Part shown: positions 1-11,912 of the stretch, one piece after another
Layout of the letters: each line of letters opens with the position of its first letter
How positions within the stretch are numbered: the first letter of the stretch is position 1
The notes under the pieces: generated by a model
The model's database searches: none
Seen by the model: only the letters and a program-made list of their open reading frames with translations
What the model was told of the DNA's origin: nothing
Translations under genes and position numbers: made by a program
Assembly: GCF_030272615.1 (NCBI RefSeq)
Contig: NC_081415.1
Location: 372,539,009 to 372,603,008 of the forward strand
Reading direction: 5' to 3'
From: Cryptomeria japonica
Taxonomy: Eukaryota > Streptophyta > Pinopsida > Cupressales > Cupressaceae
DNA length: 64,000 nucleotides

Positions 1-1369
1 ATGTCTTATTGTTATGAGTGATCAAACATTCACAACAGAAAGGATTACCTCTCACTCCTCAACTTCCATATAAACAAGAGTATATTTTATTGTTGCTTCT
101 TAAAACCAACTTTCTTACTCCTCATCAAAGACATTAGAAATTTCATAAAAATATTCAAATAAATCCTTCCTTTTGTGCATATCATCAAGTGTTTTGGCCA
201 TTCCACCAATGAATTCCAAGATTTTTGAAGATAAATTACAACAAATTATTATATCTGGTATCGTTCAAAATACAACTAACAATGATTTCCACCTTTGTCT
301 TGTCCCTTCTAAATAATACTTCCTACTATTATGTTGCTCCTCACTTTATGACATTTGTATCTCTATATGGAGGCTCATTTTCATTCATGGTGATATGATC
401 CAACATACAACCATTCCTTTTTATATGGTAGTAACTCAATAGTCTCTAGTATAGTTATCCTCACCTACATGTTGGGAGCCATGGACAACTTGTTTTGTGG
501 TATTCATCCTTTCTTAAGGACCCCCTCTCCTTTTTCTTGGGAAGTGTGCATCCTTTCTTGAGAATCTCCACTCTTTTTAATTTTTTATATATTCGTTTGA
601 TTTGTTAGAGAATATTTAGCTATTAGTTGATTTTTTACAACTAGTTATGCTATTTTTTCTTTTTTTCTTAAGTTCACTTAGAAGTGCTTTCTTTTAATTT
701 ATCTTTTGTGCATATAGCTTTATTTAGAGTTGAAACTTTGTTAGCTCCTCATGCTTCACTTTAATTCTCTTAAATTTAACTTTTTGCTTTTTTTTATAAG
801 AACCTCATTGTAAAATTATAATTCATTTTGTAATCTTTTTTTTTGAGTAATATATCATTCATTTGTGTAGCTCTCATTTGTGGAAGGTGTTTTGTTTGTC
901 ATTTGATCTTGCAATTTCTTGTGTTGAAAAAATCAACATGATCATCTCCTTTCTCGATGGAGGTAGGCATTCTTAGACAAGGATCCTCCCCTCTCTTGGC
1001 CTCTTTGATAGTTATGTATCCTTCATAAGGATCCCTTTACAATTGTTGCAAGATGTTCCCTTTGGAGGATCTCTTCCTTGCTTGGAAGTGAGAATCATTT
1101 ATGAGGATATTTACCTATCTTGGACACATGCATTCTTGAAAATAATATCTCCTTGGTGTTGAAGGTGTTTATCCTTGATAATTGAATCTCAATATTCCTT
1201 AAGATACCAACATATAAATATGTTGACATCTTAAGGGTGGATATGAGTCTTCCTTTTTTCTTGTATTTGTTCATTGGTGTATCCCCAAAGTGGTGTTGTT
1301 GTGTTGCATAATGCCCATTGAGGTGTGGTTATCAATCTATCTCTAGAAAATTTCCTAGCATACAACCTT
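1..1369. other. AT-rich DNA, no gene recognised
   Basis: No open frame with recognisable similarity and no LTR boundary found on either strand. A phrase resembling GGATCCTCCCCTC occurs near 979 and again near 1779, which hints at an old internal duplication or a decayed repeat. Nothing else can be supported. Confidence 0.4.
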
Positions 1370-1760
1370 TCTTTTTATTATCTAGTATAGTGTGGCTTAC
1401 TAGTTTGATCCATGCTTGCACTCCCTAAAGTGTTAATGATCTATGGATTACCTAGTATAAGACAACTTTCTAGGTAGTGGCATCCATATGACTCACCTTG
1501 ATCACCTGGCATAGCACAAATTGATAGCTTGATCCTTTGTTGTTGTTTATAATTTATAAGGTATTGTTCACCTAGCATAACATAACTTGTTATCATGATA
1601 ATTATTGTTGTTTACACTCCTTGAGGCATTGATCACATAGTATAGAATGGCTTTCTAGTATGATCATTTTGTTGCAATACATAGATCACCCTTGACATAA
1701 CACAATTTATTGGCCAACATAATTCATGAAATTTGCATAAAACCATAACATAACACAAAT
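1370..1760. repeat. Degenerate tandem repeat, unit about 55-70 bp
   Basis: A phrase close to GATCACCTAGCATAACACAA followed by a short TTGATAG-like block recurs near 1381, 1450, 1504, 1571, 1634 and 1688. Spacing is 54-69 bp and copies differ at many positions, so this is an old array or a decayed internal repeat. No coding potential was seen. Confidence 0.4.
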
Positions 1761-2876
1761 TGATATTTGATGGACCATGGATCCTCCCCTCTTCTTAATA
1801 GTGTATGCTCTATTCTATTTTTAGAAGTCTACTTGTTCTTTTGCAATAACATTCAGAGAATGATATTAGTGGTTAACACAACCTTCATATCAAGGTCTTT
1901 TTCACCTAGTTGACTTGGAACTTTCTTTTTGCCTAGTACCAACAATATTTTCTTTGAACATGTGTATTTTGCTTTGATATTTTTTTGTGGATCAATATGA
2001 TCCTATGTTCAAGGTCTTGTGAATCCCTCAACTTAGTGTTATCGTATCCCTATTCTATCTTTATTTTAGCTACTCTGTCTTTCTCTCTCTATTTTACCAT
2101 AAGTGAATCTAAGTTCATACTCTCACTAAAGTGGGTTCTAAATATAGTATATTAAATTGTATCCCTTTACAGTTTCACACATTAATTGCCACCTACTTTA
2201 GTGTGATTTTTTTAAGATCATTTTAATCCTTTTTGGGCACTATTCTACCTTAAAATCGTAATTGTTAGTCCTATAATTTGATTGTAATCAAATACCAGAA
2301 TTATGATAAAATCTAGCATCACAAACCCTACCACTCGTGTTTTCATTTGGAGGCCCTATATTGGTGGGACAAAGGCACCCAACTCCATAGTCTTGCCAAA
2401 ATCTCTTAAAATTGTAGTTAGTGCAAGTGTTGTCCTTCACATTTTCAAATTCGGTCTTGATCCTGGTACAGACTATTTTATGTCAGATTTTTATCATAAA
2501 TAACTTGTGAATCCTCTATAAAGCACATATTATATTATTCTCAAGGTCTAAGGTTCTAAGAGAAATCATAATCCAATTCAATCAAGAACATTCAAGAAGC
2601 AACAAACTATAACTCTCTACATTCAAGTGTGATTTTATGTTTGTCATGTTTTGTTATCATGTTATTGTACTCGCACTTGCAAGACTTCCATAAAGAGAAT
2701 CACATCACCACCTTTATGTGGAACTACATGAAAGGGTTTCATACCTAAGGTATAATAATTTTATCTCAGTATTTTCATTATTTAGCATCTATGCTCCTTA
2801 GGATAAGATATATTTTACATCAATGATAGTTGTGGTTGTTGTGGAGGTTGGAACACCAACACAAGGTTTGACATAT
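1761..2876. other. No gene recognised
   Basis: AT-rich, with only short open frames. A 66-codon frame at 2303-2503 has no similarity that I recognise and no support as a gene. The stretch probably derives from old retroelements, but nothing in it proves that. Confidence 0.3.
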
Positions 2877-2987
2877 GAAAGCCTCTATACAGTAGAATCA
2901 TTCTTTCCCATTTTTTGTGTGCAGGATTATATGTAACAAATTCCCTATATAGTAGAACCATTCTCACCCATTTTTGTGTGCAAGTTT
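2877..2987. repeat. Imperfect tandem duplication, about 60-bp unit
   Basis: Two adjacent copies share the blocks CTATA(C/T)AGTAGAA(T/C)CATTCT and CCCATTTTT(T)GTGTGCA, at 2885-2925 and 2944-2982. The two copies differ at several bases. No function is evident. Confidence 0.55.
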
Positions 2988-4659
2988 AGATTTGAAAACA
3001 AAAAGTTATAGATGAGCAAAGAACACAGTAACAAAAATTCTCAAATTTTGAATAGGTTAAAACCCCTAGACTAGGGCACCTAATACCTGTGTCTGACACT
3101 TTTTGGCTAGATTTTTGGGAGACAAACCTACATGACCTTCTAATTACATTTCTATACCTTTATGTTGGTCACAAGCACCTCAAACTACAGTGTTGAACAC
3201 CACTCTAGTAAGTTAAGGCTCAATTTGCAGTCTCGGGTTTCTTTTGTGTCTTCTTTCCAAATATAGTTTTCTAATATGTACTTTATTTTTATTGTTGAAA
3301 TTCATAATTTTCCTATCATTAAACCTAGATCTTGAACACACACTTCACAATCCCAAATACATTGCAATAAAGGAACATAAACCCCTAGTGTTCAACTCTC
3401 TTATTAGGACTATAGATGAGCCTAATTGTGTTCCAATGTTTTGTAATGAAAATTTGAGATCTTAAATTTCATCCATAGACCTAGGATCTCATTTCCATAC
3501 ATATAAATTTTATTGTTACATCTATGGTTTTGGGTTGTCCCCTTGACGTGCCTTTTTTTACTTTGGTCTTGTGATTTACTTTTTATTAATATTTTATTTC
3601 TTAACTTTATTTTCACTTCTCATAAGACTCGAACTATTTGTCTTAGTCGCCTTGTTGTTTAATAGGATCTAGTCCCTATAATCTCATCTTTTGTCAATAT
3701 AAAAAATATTGATTTAATTTGATTACTCAACCTCTTTTGACAAAAATGATACTCTACTTGAATTAATGAATTTTTGTTTAGTTTAATACTTCCTCTAAAA
3801 TATTTTCCTAAAATTCAAATGATCATAATATTTGTCCCTAATAATATCCTCATAAAACTCTAGTATTTTTTAATATATAACTTATAGTATAGTTTATTAA
3901 AGAAATTAATGTTATATTTCTATATAATAGGATAAAAAGTATAAGGTTTGATATCTATGATAATCCTAAACAACCTAGAGATAGTTAACTTTAATTTAGT
4001 GAGAATCAAATATATTCACAATGAAGTAAATATATAAGGTTGAGTCATCTATTAGCTTTCAATAATTTTTCCATTTGTATATATTTGATAATAGATTAAA
4101 AAAATATTAATAACATTATATGAAATTATAATCTTACCATGAAGGTCTATATAATTGCATGTTTTGGGGAAATAATTAAAACAATAACTCACCAATCTCG
4201 AATCACTCTTGAGACTTAATATAAAATCAATATCTAGACAAGATAGATGGATTAACAAGCTCTATGAACCCTTGTGACTAATTTAGGTCATTCATAGGTA
4301 ACATTAAATTATTTTGTATCATATCACTTAACCTATGTATTAAAATCATTTGATGGAACTCAACAATTAGTATTCATGAACTTACAAATTGATCTAGATG
4401 TTTATATTATTTAAAGATGATTATCCAACTCAATCTTTGCATACTAAATTTCACCTTGAATTGTTATCTCAAACTTATCCTTATATTTTAATATTTTTCC
4501 AATGTATGCATATATAGTTCATTGCTTTGAATCTATTTTTATAATAATCTATTTCATATATATGAATGTATATGTTTAATATTATTTCCTCAATATCTTT
4601 ATACCATGTTATTTTTTATATTTTACTCAAACCCTCCATATCATCATAAAATTATCACA
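2988..4659. other. No gene recognised
   Basis: Strongly AT-rich, with short frames on both strands (for example 3244-3465 + and 4052-4258 -) that lack recognisable motifs. I see neither LTR boundaries nor splice-bounded exons. Confidence 0.3.
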
Positions 4660-5170
4660 CAAAGCAATGGAAGGGGTAAAACGAATGGATGTTGTGAAAT
4701 CCATTATGTTAATCCTAGAAGGGTCCTTGCAAATGCACTCATGGCAATATGAAGAGGGTTGTTGATCAATCAATCAAGGACATTTAGGATATTACGAAAA
4801 TGACTTTGAACATGTCCAAGCTTGAAGCTAGAGCTGTTGAGGCTTAAAAAAATTAAATTAGTTCTCTTGTTATTGTTTGGTCTCTTTTGGTTTTTTTTGG
4901 TTGGTTGGCTGCTCTTTCTCTCTTTTTTTTGGTCAATGGCAACATTTTGTAAGTAAGGTTTTGGGTCCCTTCAAAACTTGTTTGATCCCTTATCAAAACC
5001 CTATGATGATGAGGGAAGCCTAGCTAGGTTTTGTCATCCTTATGTTGAATGTCTCAAGGGAGGACCTCCTCAAGGTATGTTCCCTCTACGTTTACTAAGT
5101 AGAAGTGATGTGGTCAAGATTCCAAGGGGAGAGCTAACTCCTAAAGTTAAAGTAAATCCTAAATAGTTTT
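4660..5170 (+). other. Coding-like fragment, unassigned
   Basis: The stretch contains a 62-codon open frame (4978-5166) that begins near FDPLSKPYDDEG and reads on in frame from GFGSLQNL just upstream. Further upstream is a hydrophobic, Leu/Phe/Trp-rich reading frame broken by stops. The composition looks like a decayed coding sequence, and a non-LTR retrotransposon remnant is possible, but no domain is identifiable. Treat it as unassigned. Confidence 0.2.
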
Positions 5171-8100
5171 ACTTACATTTACAACTTTGACATTAATCTA
5201 ATTTAGCTAACATTAGCACACATTAAATTGAAAATTCTTAACTAATTAAATTAACATTTGAAATACATTAAATTAAAAGTTAATAATTAATCCACAATTT
5301 TTTTTGAAATAATCACAATCATTAATATACCATTCGAATCAATACTAAATATATCAACGTTTTACTTTTTCTAAAGCATTTAAATATACTAAATTAAAAT
5401 GAGATTAAAATATAATTTTTTATCTAATCCCTAATTGTCATTGTATATTTATCTAAAAGAATATTTTTTGAAATTAAGTTTGCAAGATAACTATGTCATA
5501 TATTTATCTAATTAAATATTAACCAATTTTTACTTAAACAAACAATTAAATCACTTGATTAATTAATTGTTGAATTCATAATAGACAAATTGAGTACATC
5601 TCAACTTAAGCAAACTTGGTATTAGTTTTCTTCCACATTATTGCATCTCAATCTCCTCCTAAGTTTTGCACTTAACTAATTGATAAATTAAATTAATTCT
5701 ATTTAGGATGTTTACTTAATTTCCTAAATTTATTAGAGGTCTAAACTAATTAGGGCAAATAGGAAGGTCCTAACATTTCTTTAAAGGTACATCCTATCCC
5801 TTCTTTGGAAAAGTGAAGGGAGAAGTAGACCATTGCATTTATAATTTATTTAGTTTGTTTCTCTTTTAAAATATTTTCCCTCACCTAAGCTATTTAATTC
5901 TATTCTATCAAAACTATGTTTTATTAATGCTCTATCTATATTTTAAAAGTATATAATACATATATATGTCCATATAAGTTCATTAACCATATCTAACTAT
6001 GCATGCAATATTATTGTGTAGGTTTAATATACAAGTTCAACTCATTTATCAGTCTTTAGATTTACAAATGAATCTATATATTTATTATTAATAGTAAGTC
6101 ATTGTTCCAAAGAAAAAAAAGTAGGTCATGTATTACATAACTGCTAAACAAGAATCACATACCTTTAATGTTTTTGTTTGTATTTGTTTACCCAATCAAT
6201 AAAATAGAGTGCAAAGGTTTTGGTGGGAAGCCACAACCCTTATGGATGAAGGATAAAGTAGGAAGAACCTTGTCAATAAATAAAGAATCATAAATTGACA
6301 ATTATATGTTTTTAAAAACTAAAATCTATTTACAAAGATATGTTTATATTATTTTTCAATCAGTTCATTTTATACAATAATAACTATTTGTAAAGAAAAT
6401 ATTACAATATATATTTTCTTTTGAAACTCAAAATATTTTCTTTTACAATTTGAATCGTATCATTGATTAAACCCTCCAACACAAGTTTCAACAATATAGT
6501 TCACTCATGTTCAAAATATTTTTCCAATCTAACCTTGAAGATAAAGAATGACATGTCAATAGCTAAGTAACCCTCCAATAAATCCTCCAAAAGTACCTAC
6601 AAGACAAGAATGGTAACAAGGCCAATGGAGGCTCTCTTGACAACCATGGGGATTTCTCACAAGCCCACCCCAAGATAAGAGACCCTTAAGGAAATTGGGT
6701 ACACACAACACAAAATAAATAATAAATACTTAATAACAAACATATTATTCTACCAATGGGATCACACACATAAGTCACCTTCATAGGGTACGATGAACAA
6801 GGAAGAGAGGGGATTGTTTCCAAATGGATACCCACATATCAAAATAAAAAACCATCAAGTGAATAGAATCCCTAAAGGAGGTATAAACATTACTGTAAAC
6901 TTCCCATAATTTTATCATACATGTCTCCATTTCTCCCAATATTGCAATGCAAAAGTGATGGGTTCTCATACACAAATATCTCCCACTAAAGAAGGAAAAG
7001 ACCATCCCCTTGGAGGTTCCACACCTCACTCACCCCACATATGAATTTCTCTCATTTACGTGGAAGAGCCAACCCTTTTTACAATCCTATCGTGGAAACC
7101 CAACCAAAAGACATAATAGTAAATAACATACAAAAATTTTATTTCATGAAACAATAATCATACCTAAAGTTTAACAAGAGTATCTCCCACCTCAAAAGCT
7201 ATCCAAGGAATGAAAATTGATTGATGAAGCTTGTCCAAGCTCTCCAAATCCTTCCACAAGCTCTTCCCAAATCCCCCATAAAAATTTACAAAAAAGATAG
7301 ATGAAAAATGAATCATGAACCTATACAAAGATATTTATTAGATTCCATGTCACCAGTCATCCTCAAATGAGGTGACACATGGATCCCAATCACCATTTTT
7401 TTCCTTTCCCAACAAAACCTAAAGGAGTGGTCCCCTAAATTCTTAAAAAATTGTGAGCATTGGGATGAGAGGTGTACTTGGGTACACTCTTCTCATTATG
7501 GGCTCCTTGAGGATAATTCACATGCATGAATTCTTAAGAGGGCCAATGCATGAATTTGAGAGAGTGGATTTGGAAGTGACAAGTTAGTTCTCTTCTCCCA
7601 CAAGCCTCAAATTCATCACCCACTTCCCATGGGATTCAAGAAGAGTTAGGTCAAGGCCAAATACAATATTAGGTGTGAAAAGGTACCCAACCCATAGGGG
7701 TTGACCTAAGGACCTTAAAACACACAGAATATTGGGAAAAGGTACTTTAAGACCTAAAAACTATTTAAAAATAAGCCTAGGTTTTTCTAGAAAGGATGAA
7801 ACTTGACATCAAATGAAACTCATACAAACATTAAGATAATCACAAAATACATTTAGAATACTAAGACTTCACTTTTAAAAAAATATTATATTTGGAGATC
7901 TGAGTCTTCATCATGGACTAAAGTCATGGCCTCACTAGGAATCACACAACTAGAGTTTTCTTAGGGACCTCCAATTTCCATTGCCAATGAAAATTATACC
8001 ACATACTCAAAGACAAACATTAATACATCCAATCATATAATAACCAAAGCAACATAATGTGAAATACATTCCTAAGTATGCACTCAACATTAAAATAATT

Positions 8101-9363
8101 ATCCAAGTCAATACACCAAGTAAGTCAATGAAACATCATATTGTATTACAATTTGATGGGAATGGGCTTGGGATAGACTAGCCTAGTCTATGCTCTTTGA
8201 TCCTCTCCTTGGATCACCAGGTGTTCCAACCACACCCTAGGGTCTCTAGGAATTCCCTTGCTTGTGGAATCCCTTGACCTTGCCAAATCCACCCACCAAC
8301 AACATGTGATTCTTCTCCTAAGCTCTCACCTACTCACAAGCTTCAAAAACCCTTACATAGGCTAATAAGGGTTTAACTCTTCCTACACCTTCTCAGGTCC
8401 TAGCAAGGAAAGGACAAGTCTTTGACATGTTTCTCCAACCACTCATGTGCCCCCAAGAGGTTTTGACAATCCTTCTTGTTACCGATTTCACAATTTTTCT
8501 TTTTTCCCACAAAATATGGCTACAAGGAATGAGCCCCTATTAGGCCTCCATTCCAGACTTTTAGGGCTTCCTCTTGCAAACGATGCCAAAAATTGTGAAA
8601 CTCCCCAAAGGGACTACTATTCATTTAGAAAATTCTCAAGGATTTTCCTATTTTTGGGACCCCAAGTGTCCATACACTGCCCTAGGTGAATTTAAGGGTT
8701 TTTAGGCCTGCCAGGGTCACAGTGATGGTTTGTTATCTTCACCACTTTGTCTGGATTGGTGGAAGGTCCTCCTTCTCACCAATGATGCTCCACACACCCC
8801 TCTACAACTCCTCCATAGGTTTCCTCCTTCCTTTTCCTTCCTTTCTCTCACGGACCTCTGCAACCTTAACCCTTCCTAGCCGGGCATAGTCCAGTCTCGC
8901 CTAGGAGTGGGTCTTTGAAAGGCTTTCCTTCATCTTCAAGGACCCTGCTTCCTCTGAGATACTGTATAGGGTCTACACTCCTATTCCCCATGGTTTTATA
9001 ATGTTTCCACAATGGGAATAGGAGTTGTCAACCCATTTACACAAAATAGTCCAAAACTGGACAGTAAGGATGAAATTTACAAAATATTTACAAACACACC
9101 CAAACTTGCAAAACAAACTTAATCTAAATTCTCAAAATGAATGTGTCAACACTCAAAAGGACTCCCAATATGCTTTAGGTTCTAGAAAAATTCATTAACA
9201 ATCCTTCATTGCTCCATTTGTGCCGACTGGCAACAAAACACAGTCACAGTCAAGGAGTTTTTCCTTTTTCCATACACTCTGACATCCAACCCCTCATTTT
9301 AGGGTTTGCACCAATTTATAATGTATTTGCCTCGGTTTGTGTGCTAGGGTTAGGGTTCCCAGC
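5171..9363. other. No gene recognised; possibly old retroelement sequence
   Basis: 5171-6500 is very AT-rich and featureless. 8150-9300 is richer in GC and, read on the - strand, resembles LTR or leader sequence in composition. No partner repeat was found in this window, so no element can be delimited. Small frames at 8447-8689 and 8686-8889 show no known motifs. Confidence 0.3.
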
Positions 9364-9815
9364 TATTGAAATGTGGTGACTGATCAGAAAGGTACTGTAC
9401 ACTCAGCACGTATCCTCGTCGGGGTCTGGGGTCGGGCAGGGATTCGGGTGTGGCAGCCCCTGAGAAAAGCGGGGGTTCAAGGGCAGGAGCCCCCGAGAAA
9501 AAAAAAATTTGTCATTTTTTGTTGATGAAAACTGACATTGTAATAAAACCCTAAAAAGGCCGACTTTGTTTGTTGCCCTAAAAATGCTTGTTATAAGCGG
9601 TTGGAATGCTTAAGGCATTGAAAGGTTGATGTACTATTTTTGTTGGATAATAAGAAAGATTGGATGACTGTGTATGGTGGACGTAACCCATTCTGGGCGA
9701 ACCACGTTAAATCTCTGTGTTATTCGTGTCCTATTTTATTTCTTTATGTTTTGTATTTAAATCTGCATAAAATTGTTAGTTCATATTTGCTTCGGATCTG
9801 CTTGAAACCCTAACG
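9364..9815 (+). repeat. Element A 5' LTR
   Basis: Repeats the right LTR from TTGAAATGTGG to GAAACCCTAAC. Its terminal dinucleotide reads TA where the right LTR has TG, a single transition. It carries about 75 extra GC-rich bases (about 9415-9490) holding two partly repeated CCCC(T/C)GAGAAAA blocks, which the right LTR has once. Confidence 0.9.
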
Positions 9816-9817
9816 AT

Positions 9818-9829
9818 TGGTATCAAAGC
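9818..9829 (+). other. Element A primer-binding site
   Basis: TGGTATCAAAGC lies three bases after the LTR end. It matches the standard copia primer-binding site TGGTATCAGAGC, complementary to initiator methionine tRNA, with one transition. Confidence 0.85.
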
Positions 9830-9874
9830 GAGGTTTTCTGTAAATTGGCAGGACTCTCAAATTTGAGTGGGAGC

Positions 9875-10415
9875 AATGGAGGATTCCAAATTCAAGGTCG
9901 AAAAGTTTAACGGCTAGAACTATCAATTATGGAAAATGCAGATGGAGGATTACTTGTATCAAAAGGATTTGTGGCAGCCATTGGAAGGAAAGGCAAAGAA
10001 AGCGACCACAATGTCAGATGAAGAGTGGGACATTTTAGATAGAAAGGCACTGGGATCCATTCGATTGTGCCTTGCACCATCTTTAGCATTCAATATAACA
10101 GAAGCAAAAACAACTATAGATTTGATGGCGACATTGGCAAAGTTGTATGAGAAACCCTCGGCTTCGAATAAGGTATTTTTTATGAAGCGTTTGTATAATT
10201 TGAAAATGAGTGAGGGAGGATCTGTAGTAGAGCACTTAAATGAATTTAATACAATTACTAGTCAACTATCTTCAGTAAAAATTACCTTTGCAGAAGAGGT
10301 TAGGGCTCTCTTGATTTTATGTTCTTTGCCAGAAAGCTAGAATAGCTTGGTTATGGCTGCAAGCAACTCTATCTCTGGTAAAAATACTTTGGTATTTGAT
10401 GATGTTGTTGGTGTT
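9875..10415 (+). pseudogene. Element A gag, N-terminal half (broken)
   Basis: The frame opens with MEDSKFKVEKFNG and has a stop where copia Gag normally has Trp (before NYQLWKMQMEDYL). It continues through the Gag core, which packages element RNA into particles, to a second stop at 10338-10340, again at a likely Trp. A run of six A at 10380-10385 shifts the frame by +1 relative to the downstream pol frame. The coding sequence is then cut at 10415 by a nested solo LTR and resumes at 11908. Family assignment rests on the Gag-type core and on continuity with the zinc knuckle downstream. The copy is non-functional. Confidence 0.85.
10411..10415. repeat. Target-site duplication GGTGT, left copy
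   Basis: GGTGT here and at 11908-11912 brackets the nested solo LTR exactly. Removing the insert and one copy restores a continuous Gag reading frame. Confidence 0.9.
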
Positions 10416-11104
10416 GTAGATCAGGAAATTGAAAATTATCAAAACAATAGCAATTAGGACAACCACAAAACCTAAAGCTACTATGAAAGCAATCCCAATC
10501 CAATCAATGAAGACATAAAGACAAGATATTCAAATCAAATGAAATCGAAACAAACCGATGCAGATATCTCCTTCATGTGGCTCCATTGTTCTTCTTTCAC
10601 CTTCAAATTTGATGTGGATCTCACCTACAAGTGCAAAATGCAAGTGGAAAGCAAGTTGTTGAGAGATGAAATTCACAGTACAAGGTTACTCGAAAATGTG
10701 ATTGATTCTCCTTTTCATTGAAGAAAATCAACCCAATTTATAGACAAATTGGAGAGAGGACAAGATTAGCATGAAGAGTTTTGAAAGGAAATTCAAATCA
10801 AGAATGGCAAAATTATGACAAATGTATGATAATTTCTATGCAATGTGTATGACAAATTATGCACAAATTATGGCAAGTTGCTATGCAAAATGTATGACAA
10901 ATTATGACAAGATTATGACAAGATTGAAATGCCATTCCCATGACAAAAGGGAAGAGAGAAAATAGCCTCCATGATTGCAACAAATGGAAGCATAAACATA
11001 GGAGAAAATGAGGGAATGAAATTAGGGGAAATATTAGAAAAATTAAAGAAAATAGGAGAAATAGAAATTAGGAATTGGGAGAAATTAGCAAATTAGAAAA
11101 TTGA

Positions 11105-11166
11105 GGAAAAAGATGAAATAGAAATTAGGTGAATTAATTAATAGGTTTTCATCCATTAATTAATTC
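11105..11166. repeat. Short inverted repeat in the solo LTR
   Basis: GAATTAATTAAT and its complement ATTAATTAATTC lie about 12 bp apart near 11130-11167. The arms are AT-only and low in complexity, so this may have no function. Confidence 0.4.
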
Positions 11167-11441
11167 ATGAAAGAGACCTAGGACTAAATAAATAGATTTA
11201 TTTAACCCACAAAGAAGAAGAAAAGGATTAAATGAACAAATCATAAAACCCTAGAAATAAGAGGACAAGGAATTAGGTCAAGACAACAAGAAATTAATGT
11301 AGGTTCGATCATGATTCTAATTGACAAAGGACCAATGTTGATAAATGATTGAGATTGGTTGACAAAAATCAATGACAAATTGACCAAGATTGACAAGGAG
11401 ATCAAATTGATAGGCACCAATTGACGAGGAACAATGACTAA

Positions 11442-11565
11442 TCGATCCAAAATGACATGATTGAAAAGGACAAGGATCGATGATGAATCGATCGCAAAAT
11501 GACAAGATTGACAAGGACAAGGATCGATGACGAATCGATCGCAAAATGACAAGATTGACAAGTTG
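11442..11565. repeat. 47-bp tandem repeat, about 2.6 copies
   Basis: The unit runs from AATCGATCGCAAAATGACAA through GGACAAGGATCGATGACG. The first copy is diverged, the second is close to the reference, and the third is partial. It creates overlapping open frames on the - strand that are artefacts. Confidence 0.8.
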
Positions 11566-11907
11566 GTAATCGCAAATGATTACTAACAAGATAAAGATGA
11601 TTGAAAGATTGACAAGAGGATAAAAACCCTAATTCTATCATCTATTAGGATTGACGATGTCCAAAATGATGATAAATGAGCACGCACCATGATGCGACAG
11701 GATAAGATCGACCAAAATCATGACTGAAGATTGCTATCAACAAGACCTAATTCAGAATGCAGAAGAAGGACTCGATGCTCGCAAATGATAAAGACCAAGT
11801 GCGCAACATAGAATAAATGTTAATGCGATGCAAGAACCCTAAAATAAGGCAATGCGCAAATGTTAAAGTATGACTCCACAAGCGTTGACCATTTTTAGAT
11901 GTCTACA

Positions 11908-11912
11908 GGTGT
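11908..11912. repeat. Target-site duplication GGTGT, right copy
   Basis: Matches 10411-10415 and abuts the CA end of the nested LTR. Confidence 0.9.

Larger units (their letters stand above)
10416..11907. mobile_element. Solo LTR (unknown family) nested in element A gag
   Basis: The 1492-bp insert starts TGTAGA and ends TCTACA, the inverted termini expected of an LTR, and is bounded by a perfect 5-bp duplication (GGTGT). It contains no pol domain, primer-binding site or internal direct repeat, so it is best read as a solo LTR left by LTR-LTR recombination. Orientation is uncertain; read from the right end it begins TGTAGACATCTAAAAATGG, reminiscent of gypsy LTR starts. It has an internal 47-bp tandem repeat, and no other copy was found in this window. 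Alternatives are a small non-autonomous LTR element or a large LTR with a cryptic body. Confidence 0.85.

Noticed and set aside
4978-5166. Host gene at the 62-codon frame
   Set aside because: Short, no domain, and upstream sequence has stops; kept only as an unassigned coding-like fragment.
11241-11641. Three overlapping - strand frames rich in Ser/Ile/Leu
   Set aside because: All are produced by the 47-bp tandem repeat inside the solo LTR; the frames repeat the same bases shifted.
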